14,269 nucleotides of DNA from Phycisphaeraceae bacterium. GTDB lineage: Bacteria; Planctomycetota; Phycisphaerae; Phycisphaerales; Phycisphaeraceae. How positions within the stretch are numbered: position 1 is the first letter of the stretch; each line of letters begins with the position of its first letter. The stretch covers positions 1-14,269 of the forward strand of contig JAJDCT010000291.1 of NCBI GenBank assembly GCA_029260695.1, in the 5' to 3' direction. The position numbers and the translations under genes were made by a program. The notes beneath the pieces were generated by a model that saw only the letters and a program-made list of their open reading frames with translations, had not been told where the DNA came from and ran no database searches. Shown piece by piece: positions 1 through 7,254 of this stretch.

Positions 1-1248
1 AGCGACGGTTGGGTCTTCGGCAATTCGTTCAACACCGAACTAGCGACCGGCGGGATCGAAGACGGCAACGCCCCGTTCGAGGCCGGCGCCTCCCAGCGCG
101 ACGCCGACTACCTGCACATCATCAATCTCGAGAAGGCGGCCAAGGTCTTCGAGGCGGGTAAATTTACAAAGGTCAAGGGCTTCCCGGTGATCTCGCTTAA
201 AACCAGCATCGAAGAGGGCATCCTGTTCTTCGCCCCCGAGCCCAAGAGCCCCCACGGCGTGGACGTCGCGCCCAAGGGCGAATACATCGTGGTCTCCGGC
301 AAGCTGGACCCGCACGTCACCATCTACAGCATGGCGAAGATAGAACAAGCGATTGCCGACAAGAACTGGACGCCCGATCAATACGGCGTGCCGGTGCTGG
401 ACTTTGACGCGATCGTGGAGGCGCAGGTGGAAGTGGGGCTTGGCCCCTTGCATACTCAGTTCGACGACAAGGGTTATGCCTACACCTCGTTGTTCCTGGA
501 TACGCAGGTCGCCCGTTGGACGCTGGGTGGTGCGTACTCCGATCTGCACGACGAGCCGGACTGGTCAGTCGCGGCCAAGACTTCGGTGCATTACAACGTC
601 GGCCACATCGCGGCCGCGGAGGGCGATACCGTCAGCCCCGACGGCAAATACCTGGTTTCGCTAAACAAGTGGTCGGTCGACCGATTCTTCACAACCGGGC
701 CCCTGTTGCCTCAGAACTTCCAGCTACTGGATATCAACGAACCCGGCGACAAGATGCAGTTGCTATACGACATGCCGATGGGTATCGGTGAGCCGCACTA
801 TGCACAGATCATCAAGGCCGACAAGCTCAAGCCCTGGAAGGTCTACCCCGAAGTCGGTTGGGACCCCCACACGCAATCGGTTTCCCCCGACGCGGTCAAG
901 GCCGGCGAAGAGCGGATCGAACGTAACGGCAAAAACGTCGATGTTTATATGTCTGTCGTCCGCAGCCATTTCAATCCCGAACACGTTGAGGTCAACCAGG
1001 GCGACCACGTCACATGGCACCTCACCAACGTCGAGCGTGCCCTGGACGCGACACACGGTTTTGCGATCCCCGCGTATAACATCAACCTCAGCCTTGAAGC
1101 GGGCGAACACCTGACGATCGAGTTCGACGCCGAGTTGCCGGGTACGTTTACGTTCTACTGTTCGGAGTTCTGTTCGGCACTTCACCTGGAGATGACCGGC
1201 TACCTGCGGGTCAAGCCGACCGAGGCCACCGCTGCGGCCACCGAGTGA
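1..1248 (+). CDS. nosZ: Nitrous oxide reductase NosZ, clade II type, C-terminal part (5' end outside window)
   Basis: NosZ is the periplasmic copper enzyme that reduces N2O to N2. The frame is open from base 1, so the N-terminus, including any signal peptide, lies upstream; about 415 codons are present. The beta-propeller carrying the CuZ cluster shows candidate histidine ligands in conserved settings (window residue numbers): SPHGVD (H85), DPHVTIY (H105), GPLHTQFDD (H151) and HYNVGHI (H197, H202). The C-terminal cupredoxin CuA domain has H352 in THGF, then CSEFCSALHLEM with C387, C391, H395 and M398, the complete CuA signature. Glu-Phe between the cysteines, where clade I enzymes have Trp-Phe, and the following nosB-like gene point to clade II. 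The stop TGA at 1246-1248 is followed at once by the ATG of the next gene. Family assignment is secure; clade is a strong inference. Confidence 0.97.
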   Translation, partial: SDGWVFGNSFNTELATGGIEDGNAPFEAGASQRDADYLHIINLEKAAKVFEAGKFTKVKGFPVISLKTSIEEGILFFAPEPKSPHGVDVAPKGEYIVVSGKLDPHVTIYSMAKIEQAIADKNWTPDQYGVPVLDFDAIVEAQVEVGLGPLHTQFDDKGYAYTSLFLDTQVARWTLGGAYSDLHDEPDWSVAAKTSVHYNVGHIAAAEGDTVSPDGKYLVSLNKWSVDRFFTTGPLLPQNFQLLDINEPGDKMQLLYDMPMGIGEPHYAQIIKADKLKPWKVYPEVGWDPHTQSVSPDAVKAGEERIERNGKNVDVYMSVVRSHFNPEHVEVNQGDHVTWHLTNVERALDATHGFAIPAYNINLSLEAGEHLTIEFDAELPGTFTFYCSEFCSALHLEMTGYLRVKPTEATAAATE

Positions 1249-1956
1249 ATGACTCTCATGAATCAAGCACTCAAGAAAATCATAGGCCCCAGAGTCCACC
1301 CCGACGAGTGGGCCGCTCACCGCGGCCGATACCTGCTGCCTACGGCACTGCTGGTGCTGGCCGCTGTGATGCTCCTCGTGTCGATATTCATACCCTTCTG
1401 GCATATGCAGCTCAACGCGCCGCAGTACCCCGGGGGGCTGCATGTGACGGGGTACGTCAACCACCTCACCGGAGACGTTCAGGAGATCGATTCGCTCAAC
1501 CACTACATCGGGATGCGGAAGCTCGATGAGGCGGCTCAACTCGAACGGTCGTTGTCGGTCATGATGATCACGGCGTTATCCCTGCTGGTACTCGGCGCGG
1601 TGTTTATCCACAGCAAGTGGGCCGCGCTACTTTCCGTGCCGGCGATCCTGTTCCCGGTGGGGTTTCTGGCAGATCTGCACCTGTGGCTTTCGTACTTTGG
1701 GAACAACCTCGACCCCACCGCACCGCTTTCAAGTTCGATCAAGCCCTTCACACCGCCCGTGTTGGGTACCGGCAAAGTCGGGCAGTTCGAGACCGTGGCG
1801 TCGGCGGGGCCCGGGCTGATACTCGCGGCGGTGGCTTCGGTGGTCATACTCGTTGCGCTGTGGCGGCACCGTGCGGCGTACAAACCGTTGTTGGATAAGC
1901 GGGCTCAAAGTGATAGTGGCGCTAGCCCGCCGCAGAAGTCTGATGTGACAGATTAA
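1249..1956 (+). CDS. nosB: NosB-like integral membrane protein of clade II nos clusters
   Basis: This 235-residue protein lies directly after nosZ, the usual place of nosB in clade II clusters such as that of Wolinella. NosB is a membrane protein of unresolved function required for or associated with N2O respiration. Four hydrophobic segments are visible at about residues 29-50, 103-121, 124-144 and 186-206. A periplasmic-type loop after the first holds FWHMQLNAPQYPGGL and, further on, DSLNHYIGM, whose Gly, His and Met residues look conserved and could bind metal (inference). The C-terminal tail is charged and low in complexity. The chosen ATG abuts the nosZ stop; a second ATG at 1258 (residue 4) is an alternative. 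I see no strong Shine-Dalgarno, so termination-reinitiation coupling is likely. Assignment rests on position, topology and the motif rather than on a computed alignment. Confidence 0.8.
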   Translation: MTLMNQALKKIIGPRVHPDEWAAHRGRYLLPTALLVLAAVMLLVSIFIPFWHMQLNAPQYPGGLHVTGYVNHLTGDVQEIDSLNHYIGMRKLDEAAQLERSLSVMMITALSLLVLGAVFIHSKWAALLSVPAILFPVGFLADLHLWLSYFGNNLDPTAPLSSSIKPFTPPVLGTGKVGQFETVASAGPGLILAAVASVVILVALWRHRAAYKPLLDKRAQSDSGASPPQKSDVTD

Positions 1957-1996
1957 TGTTATTCATCGGCCACCGTGTTTGTTTTGGGAACGCGAC

Positions 1997-2018
1997 GGCC
2001 GGTATCCAAGCACCGGCC
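1997..2018. other. Perfect hairpin in the nosB-nosDF gap
   Basis: GGCCGGT (1997-2003) and ACCGGCC (2012-2018) are exact inverted copies around the 8-base loop ATCCAAGC. The hairpin lies in the only sizeable gap of the nos operon, 18 bases before the preferred nosDF start at 2036. No T-run follows, so it is not a normal intrinsic terminator. It may be an mRNA stability or processing element, or may influence nosDF translation; the role is inferred only. Confidence 0.5.
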
Positions 2019-2035
2019 CCGGGCGTGGTATACAG

Positions 2036-4387
2036 ATGAGATGTCGTCCGAGTATCTGGATATGGGGTGCCTTCATCGCCATCGTGGGCGTGGTGGATCT
2101 ATGCGCTTCGCGGGTCGATGCGGGTTCGTTCAACCTGCAAGAGGCGGTCGATACGGCAGGGCCCGGCGACCGTATTTCGGTGCCGGCGGGGGCTTACCCC
2201 GGGCCATTGCTTATCAACCAGTCCGTCGAACTCATCGCCGAGCCCGGCACGATCATCCAAGGCGACGGCAAGGGCGATGTCGTTCAGATCCATGCCCCCG
2301 ACGTGACCCTGCGCGGATTCATCATCCGCAGCACGGGCAAAAGCCTGGATCGAGAGAACGCCGGGATCACCGTCCTTGCGCCCCGGGTCACTATCGAGGA
2401 CAACGTCTTTGAAGATGTCCTCTTCGGCGTCTATCTTAAAAAAGCTCACGACAGCGTCATCCGCAACAACCGCATCGGCGGTAAAGACCTGCCTGTAGCC
2501 CGCCGCGGCGACGGTATCCGGCTTTGGTACTCGCCTAACTCCGTTGTCGAGAATAACACCGTCAGCAACAGCCGAGACGTCGTCATCTGGTTCTCAAACA
2601 ACACGACGATCCGTGACAACACGGTCACACACGGGCGATACGGCCTGCACTTCATGTATTGCGACGACACCGTGTTGATCGGCAACCACCTCGAGGACAA
2701 CTCCGTCGGCGCATTCCTCATGTACAGCCGACGCCTGGTACTCGAAGACAACCGATTCATACGAAACCACGGCCCAAGCGGCTACGGCGTGGGGCTCAAG
2801 GAAGTCGACGGCGTTGAGGCAGAAGATAACCTGTTCGCCGGGAACCGTGTCGGCATCTACTTCGACAATTCACCCGCGTCGGTCGATATGGTTCAGCACT
2901 TTACCCGAAACGTGGTGGCGTACAACGACATCGGGCTGGCATTCATGCCCTCGATCGAGCGCAATGTGTTTACTGATAATAATCTCATCGACAACGTCGA
3001 GCAGGTCGGTGTTTTGGGTTCGGGGCAACTAAAAAACAATCAGTTCGTAGTCGATGGCCGGGGCAACTACTGGAGCGACTACACCGGATTTGATCTTAAC
3101 GGTGACGGCATCGGAGACATCAGCTACAAGGCACAGAGTCTTTTCGAGAATCTGATGGACCGCGAGCCCAAACTCCGGCTGTTCCTGTTCAGCCCCGTCC
3201 AGCAGGCGGTCGAACTCGCTGCCAAGGCGGTCCCGACGTTTCGGCCCCCGGTCAAAATCACCGATGAAGCTCCGCTGATGCAACCGGTCCCTATCTTCAT
3301 CGAGACGGGCAGCGAACCACCCGTTTGGCCCACCGCCACCGCGTCCTTGGTATTGTTGCTATCGGCCAGTGGGTTATTGATGTGTGGCATGACCGGCACA
3401 CTAGCACGCCCAAGCGCCGCCGCGGGCCCGACCCCTATGACAGAGCAGCCACACAGCAACCCATCGAAGCGGACCTCGGAGCCGATCCTGATGGCGGGGC
3501 GTATCACAAAGCGATTTGGCCGACTGACCGCGGTAAAGGATTTCGATCTGGACCTGCGGCCGGGAGAAGCGATCGCGTTGTGGGGCCCCAACGGCGCTGG
3601 CAAAACGACCGCGATGCGTTGCATGCTGGGGCTGATCCGTTGCAGGGGAACCGTTACGATCAACGGGTTCGACGTTCGCAAACGGCCAAAGCACGCCAAG
3701 CGATGTGTGGGTTACGTGCCGCAGGAGCTGGCCTTCTACGACGACTGGCGTGCCAAAGAATTGCTGGGGTTCTTTGCGAAGATCAAGCGGGTCGGCCGCG
3801 ACCGGGTGTCTGCTGTGTTGGACGAAGTCGGGCTGGCCGAACACGCCAGCAAGCGCGTCGGCGAGTTGTCCGGCGGGATGAAGCAGCGGCTTGCCCTTGC
3901 CGCGGCGTTGCTCGCCGACCCCCCGATCCTGATGCTCGATGAGTTGACCGCCAACCTCGACGCCGCTGCACGGGACAGCTTCCTTGGCCTGCTGTGTAGG
4001 CAGCGCGACCTTGGCAAGGCCATCCTGTTTACCTCCCATCGTCTGCGTGAGATTGAAGCTTTGGCCGATGGCGTCTTGGTTATGGCGTGTGGCGAAGTGG
4101 TATCTACTTGTGAGCCGCGCAAACTGGCGGAGGCGTTGGGCCTGAAATCTAGCCTACGTCTATGGATAGATCCGGACCGGCTGAACGAAGCTGTGCAGCA
4201 GCTGCGTACCGAGGGATATGACGCCGACCGCAACGGCCAGACCGTGAGGGTCAAGGTCCGTCCTGATGAGAAGGGGAAACCACTAGAGGCGCTATCTGCC
4301 GCGGGGATCGCTGTTCGGGACTTCGAGGTCGACAGCAACGACAGCAAGTCAGCGACCGGGTGTAGTGAACATGGGGGCGCACAGTGA
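2036..4387 (+). CDS. nosD-nosF: NosD-NosF fusion: periplasmic copper-maturation beta-helix joined by a TM linker to an ABC ATPase
   Basis: One uninterrupted 783-residue frame joins two normally separate NosZ maturation proteins. Residues 1-29 resemble a Sec signal peptide ending near VDA. Residues 30 to about 400 are the NosD right-handed beta-helix of CASH repeats, with hallmark GDGIRLWYS (158-166), RDVVIW (180-185), GRYGLHFMY (200-208) and the calcium-type loop DLNGDGIGD (353-361). A hydrophobic segment at about 434-456 would return the chain to the cytoplasm. From about residue 486 comes a full-length NosF ATPase: Walker A GPNGAGKTT (517-525, K523), signature LSGGM (611-615), Walker B ILMLDE (D635, E636) and H-loop His668. 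All catalytic motifs are intact. ATG 2036 is preferred because it begins the signal peptide; an in-frame TTG at 1979 would add 19 residues with no such character. An internal ATG at 3437 could yield free NosF, though no clear ribosome site precedes it. The stop overlaps nosY by four bases. Confidence 0.93.
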   Translation: MRCRPSIWIWGAFIAIVGVVDLCASRVDAGSFNLQEAVDTAGPGDRISVPAGAYPGPLLINQSVELIAEPGTIIQGDGKGDVVQIHAPDVTLRGFIIRSTGKSLDRENAGITVLAPRVTIEDNVFEDVLFGVYLKKAHDSVIRNNRIGGKDLPVARRGDGIRLWYSPNSVVENNTVSNSRDVVIWFSNNTTIRDNTVTHGRYGLHFMYCDDTVLIGNHLEDNSVGAFLMYSRRLVLEDNRFIRNHGPSGYGVGLKEVDGVEAEDNLFAGNRVGIYFDNSPASVDMVQHFTRNVVAYNDIGLAFMPSIERNVFTDNNLIDNVEQVGVLGSGQLKNNQFVVDGRGNYWSDYTGFDLNGDGIGDISYKAQSLFENLMDREPKLRLFLFSPVQQAVELAAKAVPTFRPPVKITDEAPLMQPVPIFIETGSEPPVWPTATASLVLLLSASGLLMCGMTGTLARPSAAAGPTPMTEQPHSNPSKRTSEPILMAGRITKRFGRLTAVKDFDLDLRPGEAIALWGPNGAGKTTAMRCMLGLIRCRGTVTINGFDVRKRPKHAKRCVGYVPQELAFYDDWRAKELLGFFAKIKRVGRDRVSAVLDEVGLAEHASKRVGELSGGMKQRLALAAALLADPPILMLDELTANLDAAARDSFLGLLCRQRDLGKAILFTSHRLREIEALADGVLVMACGEVVSTCEPRKLAEALGLKSSLRLWIDPDRLNEAVQQLRTEGYDADRNGQTVRVKVRPDEKGKPLEALSAAGIAVRDFEVDSNDSKSATGCSEHGGAQ

Positions 4388-5214
4388 GCCTGCGAACGAT
4401 CCTCATCATCGCCCACAAAGAGCTGCGTGATGCTCTGCGTAACCGATGGTTCGTTTTCTACACCGTGGCGTTTTCGGTACTCGCTATGGCGATGGCCTAC
4501 TTGTCGCTTGCCGGGTCCGGGATGCAGGGCTTGGCCGGGTTTGGTCGTACTACCGCAGGGTTGGTCAACCTGGTCATCCTGCTGGTGCCTTTGATGGGCC
4601 TGAGCATTGCGGCGCCCAGCTTGTCGGGAGAGCAGGAGCAGGGCACACTGGCCTACCTGCTTGCACAGCCGATCACCCGATTCGAAGCACTCTTCGGCAA
4701 GTACCTGGGGCTATCCACCTCACTGACCGCGGCTTTGGCGATCGGGTTTGGCATCTGTGGATTGGGGATCGCGGCCAACGGTGACACAGCCGGCGTAGGT
4801 GTGTACCTCACTCTGGTCGTCATGACCTTCGCGCTGGGCTTAGCGATGCTCAGCGTAGGAATACTGATCTCCACGTTGACACGCAAAGCCTCTCCGGCGA
4901 TCGGGATGGCGATCGTCGTCTGGCTATGCCTGACACTGTTCAGCGATCTTGGCCTCATGGGCAGCGCACTGGCGTTCAAACTCCGCATCCAGGATCTGTT
5001 CGGCCTGGCGTTGATAAATCCGCTACAGGTCTTCAAGATGTCCGTGCTGCACAGCATGAATGCCAGCCTGGACGTGCTTGGGCCTGCGGGTATCTACGCC
5101 ACTCAGGCCTACGGCCGATGGCTCTCGGCGCTATTCATCGGGTCTATCCTCGGCTGGATCATCTTACCCCTGGTATTGGCCAGCCTGACTTTTTCCAGGA
5201 AGTCTGTTTCATGA
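4384..5214 (+). CDS. nosY: NosY, ABC transporter membrane subunit for NosZ maturation
   Basis: NosY is the membrane part of the NosDFY complex, which works with NosL in assembling the copper-sulfur site of NosZ. This 276-residue protein has about six hydrophobic segments (roughly 22-42, 57-78, 108-130, 138-163, 172-194 and 244-268). It carries the ABC-2-type coupling region SGEQEQGTLAYLLAQPITR (81-99) and, late in the chain, the NPLQVFK segment (212-218) typical of NosY. The start is GTG within GTGA, overlapping the nosDF stop by four bases, with a GGGGG-containing stretch just upstream as a possible ribosome site. Its cytoplasmic partner is the NosF half of the preceding fusion, and its periplasmic partner the NosD half. 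The end overlaps nosL at ATGA. Confidence 0.95.
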   Translation: MSLRTILIIAHKELRDALRNRWFVFYTVAFSVLAMAMAYLSLAGSGMQGLAGFGRTTAGLVNLVILLVPLMGLSIAAPSLSGEQEQGTLAYLLAQPITRFEALFGKYLGLSTSLTAALAIGFGICGLGIAANGDTAGVGVYLTLVVMTFALGLAMLSVGILISTLTRKASPAIGMAIVVWLCLTLFSDLGLMGSALAFKLRIQDLFGLALINPLQVFKMSVLHSMNASLDVLGPAGIYATQAYGRWLSALFIGSILGWIILPLVLASLTFSRKSVS

Positions 5215-5786
5215 CCTGTTGTATAAGTAGACGGCCAGCCTATCGCATCAACACTTGGCTCATCTCCTTGGTGTGCCTCTGCAGCTACGGCTGTGGTGGC
5301 GGTGAGGATACCGGTCCGCCGACATTGCACCTCGGTTCGGATGTGTGCGACTACTGCAAGATGATTATCAGTGATCAGAAATTTGCCGCCGCCTGCATCG
5401 TCCGTGCTACGGACGGCCGAGTGCGTTCCGCCGCTTTCGACGACATCGGTTGTCTGTTGGAATATCAAGGCTCATCCGTCGAGGGCACCATCGAGTATCT
5501 GTACGTCACCGATTATGACAGCGGGGTATGGATGGACGCCACCGAGGCTTTCTACATACAAAGCCCGGAAATCCGCTCCCCGATGGCATCAGGCATCATC
5601 GCCAGCCAGACACAAGCGGACGCGGGCCGGCTCGCCGACAGGTTTGAAGGGGCTGTACTACGCTTCAATAAACTCGGCGGCCTAGCCGACACGAGCACAC
5701 CTGCTAATCTAACCAAAGAAATCTCACCCACCACAGACACCCAGCCCACGGGCGGTGACGAGGCCACGCTAGAGACCCCAAAATGA
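5211..5786 (+). CDS. nosL: NosL copper-chaperone lipoprotein
   Basis: NosL is a membrane-anchored copper(I) chaperone that supplies NosZ through NosDFY. The 191-residue product has a hydrophobic N-terminal segment (about 13-27) followed by SYGC, with Cys28 as the likely lipidated residue; Ser at -3 makes the lipobox atypical. The diagnostic NosL motif is DVCDYCKMII, with C46, C49 and M51 as the expected copper-site residues. Downstream FDDIGCLL, DYDSGVWMDA and the SPMASGIIA region are also family-like. After about residue 158 the tail becomes Thr/Pro/Glu-rich with no recognisable fold. The ATG at 5211 overlaps the nosY stop (ATGA). The frame stays open upstream, but an earlier start would lie inside nosY and would bury the signal sequence. 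The stop overlaps the next gene by four bases. Confidence 0.95.
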   Translation: MTCCISRRPAYRINTWLISLVCLCSYGCGGGEDTGPPTLHLGSDVCDYCKMIISDQKFAAACIVRATDGRVRSAAFDDIGCLLEYQGSSVEGTIEYLYVTDYDSGVWMDATEAFYIQSPEIRSPMASGIIASQTQADAGRLADRFEGAVLRFNKLGGLADTSTPANLTKEISPTTDTQPTGGDEATLETPK

Positions 5787-7051
5787 ATCAATCAGATGCA
5801 GAGCCTGGGAAATCGGACCACGCCGATACCACAAATCTGGCCCACCACTTCGACTCGCCCCGCCAGCAGTTCGACGCGGCGAAGCTGGGGATGTGGACCT
5901 TCCTTGCCACTGAAATCCTGATGTTCGGCGGTCTGTTCTGCGCCTACGCAGTCTACCGCAGTAACCACCCCGACATCTTCATCGCCGGGCACCACTTCCT
6001 CGATAAGAATATGGGGGCGTTGAACACCCTGGTGCTTATCGCCAGCAGCTTCACCATGGCGTGGGCCGTGCGCTGCGCACAATTAAATAAGCAACGTGCA
6101 CTGGTCCTGCTTCTCACGCTGACTTTCCTTGGCGGGGTCGTGTTCATGTGCGTCAAATTCGTCGAGTACAAGGCCAAATGGGAGCACGGCCTGACGCTGG
6201 GGCAATTCTACAACCCCGATGAGGCGTACTTCGCCTCACACTTCGATGGCGGCGGGCACGGAGCCGCGGGCGCAGAGGGGCACGGAGACGAAAATGAAAA
6301 GGCACCCGCCCCTGCCACGACGGAGTACGTCCCAAGCGACACGCGTGGCAGGATGGTTTTCGCAGGCACATGCTCCAGTTGCCACGGCCCCGACGGAACG
6401 GGCATGGTCAATCAAGGCGCCAACCTCCACGAGGGCGGGTTTGTCGCGTCGAAAGATGACAAAGAAATGCTCACCTTCCTCAAGATCGGCCGACAATCCT
6501 GGGACGCCGACAGCAAGATGAAGCTTCAGATGCCTGCCAAAGGCGGCAACCCCGCACTAACCGAAGAGCACCTCAAAGATGTCGTAGCCTACCTCCGTGT
6601 GCTAGTCAAAGAGGACGCCGCCTCAAATAAAGACGGGGCCCCGCAACCCGGTGCCACCGACAATGATCCCGACGGCGAGGGCGCGGGGGCCGTGTTGAGT
6701 GCCGCCGATCTGGCGCTGTTGATACCACGGACAAATATCGTCCCGCCCCCAGAGGGGACTCATGGGCTCAATGAGGTCTACTTCGTCAGCAAAGAGCCCG
6801 CCGTCTCTAACACCCCTGATGTCAAACCCGCAGACCTCCGCATGTTCTTTGCTATCTACTTCTTGCTCACGGGGCTCCACGGCTTCCACGTCCTTATCGG
6901 TATGATTGTTATCCTTTGGCTGATCGTTCGGTCTATCAAAGGCCATTTCGGTTCAGACTACTTCACCCCGGTTGATATGGGCGGTCTCTATTGGCACTTG
7001 GTCGATCTGATATGGATCTTCGTCTTCCCGTTGCTGTATCTCATACACTAG
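5783..7051 (+). CDS. Haem-copper-oxidase subunit III-like protein with an inserted cytochrome c domain
   Basis: The 422-residue protein has the five-helix form of oxidase subunit III (CtaE/CyoC/NorE family). Helices lie at about 35-58, 77-97, 105-127, 352-383 and 402-421. Family landmarks include E44 in ATEILMFGG, GLHGFHV (H366, H369) and YWHLVDLIW (H405, D408). Between helices 3 and 4, a loop expected to face the periplasm, sits a class I cytochrome c domain (about residues 187-273): CSSCH (197-201) attaches haem and M250 in LQMPAKGG is the likely distal ligand. His/Gly-rich and Asp/Gly/Pro-rich linkers flank it. The gene starts in an ATGA overlap with nosL and is the last gene of the operon. 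No subunit I or II gene is present, so it probably serves N2O respiration, perhaps as a membrane-bound electron donor to NosZ CuA (inference). A link to a terminal or NO reductase encoded elsewhere is the alternative. Confidence 0.9.
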   Translation: MNQSDAEPGKSDHADTTNLAHHFDSPRQQFDAAKLGMWTFLATEILMFGGLFCAYAVYRSNHPDIFIAGHHFLDKNMGALNTLVLIASSFTMAWAVRCAQLNKQRALVLLLTLTFLGGVVFMCVKFVEYKAKWEHGLTLGQFYNPDEAYFASHFDGGGHGAAGAEGHGDENEKAPAPATTEYVPSDTRGRMVFAGTCSSCHGPDGTGMVNQGANLHEGGFVASKDDKEMLTFLKIGRQSWDADSKMKLQMPAKGGNPALTEEHLKDVVAYLRVLVKEDAASNKDGAPQPGATDNDPDGEGAGAVLSAADLALLIPRTNIVPPPEGTHGLNEVYFVSKEPAVSNTPDVKPADLRMFFAIYFLLTGLHGFHVLIGMIVILWLIVRSIKGHFGSDYFTPVDMGGLYWHLVDLIWIFVFPLLYLIH

Positions 7052-7160
7052 ACCACCGAGAAGAAGTGGCATCGCTAGAACATCCGGCTATTGCTTTAAG
7101 GTGAGTTTGGACTGTAAGAAACCAGTGGGGATACCTGCTTTTTCAGCTATTTTGGGGCGG

Positions 7161-7190
7161 TTGAGAAGTTTCGTGAAACACTGGTATTTT
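7161..7190 (+). promoter_or_regulatory. Possible sigma70-type promoter for the giant LEPR-XLL gene, with inverted repeat in the spacer
   Basis: TTGAGA (7161-7166) and TATTTT (7185-7190) are separated by 18 bases, a reasonable -35/-10 pair about 65 bases before the ATG at 7255. The spacer contains GTTTC (7168-7172) and GAAAC (7175-7179), inverted arms around GT, which could be a regulator site. The surrounding 7052-7254 is the only long intergenic stretch in the window, and I found no hairpin with a T-run that would end the nos operon there. This is a by-eye match in a phylum whose promoters are poorly defined. Confidence 0.35.
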
Positions 7191-7254
7191 GTTTGCCTGC
7201 GAGCTACACTACGGGTCTTAATCTCAAGGGTCTTTATCTTCATATCGGGGCCAG

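Noticed and set aside
1979..2035. TTG start for nosDF giving a 19-residue extension
   Set aside because: The extension is not signal-peptide-like and spans the hairpin. ATG 2036 begins a good signal sequence.
3380..3490. Possible pseudogene or assembly join between nosD and nosF
   Set aside because: The frame is continuous, the linker contains a sensible transmembrane segment, and both halves retain intact functional motifs.
4926..5210. Upstream in-frame start for nosL
   Set aside because: It would lie deep inside nosY and place the lipoprotein signal internally. ATG 5211, overlapping the nosY stop, fits the operon pattern.
7052..7069. CCAC/GTGG pair just after the COX3-cyt c stop as a terminator
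   Set aside because: The stem is only four pairs with a long loop and no T-run. It is too weak to call.
7121..7185. Inverted pair ACCAGTG (7121-7127) and CACTGGT (7179-7185)
   Set aside because: Only 7 bp with a spacing of about 50 bases and mismatches on both sides. A match of this size is not rare by chance in 200 bases.
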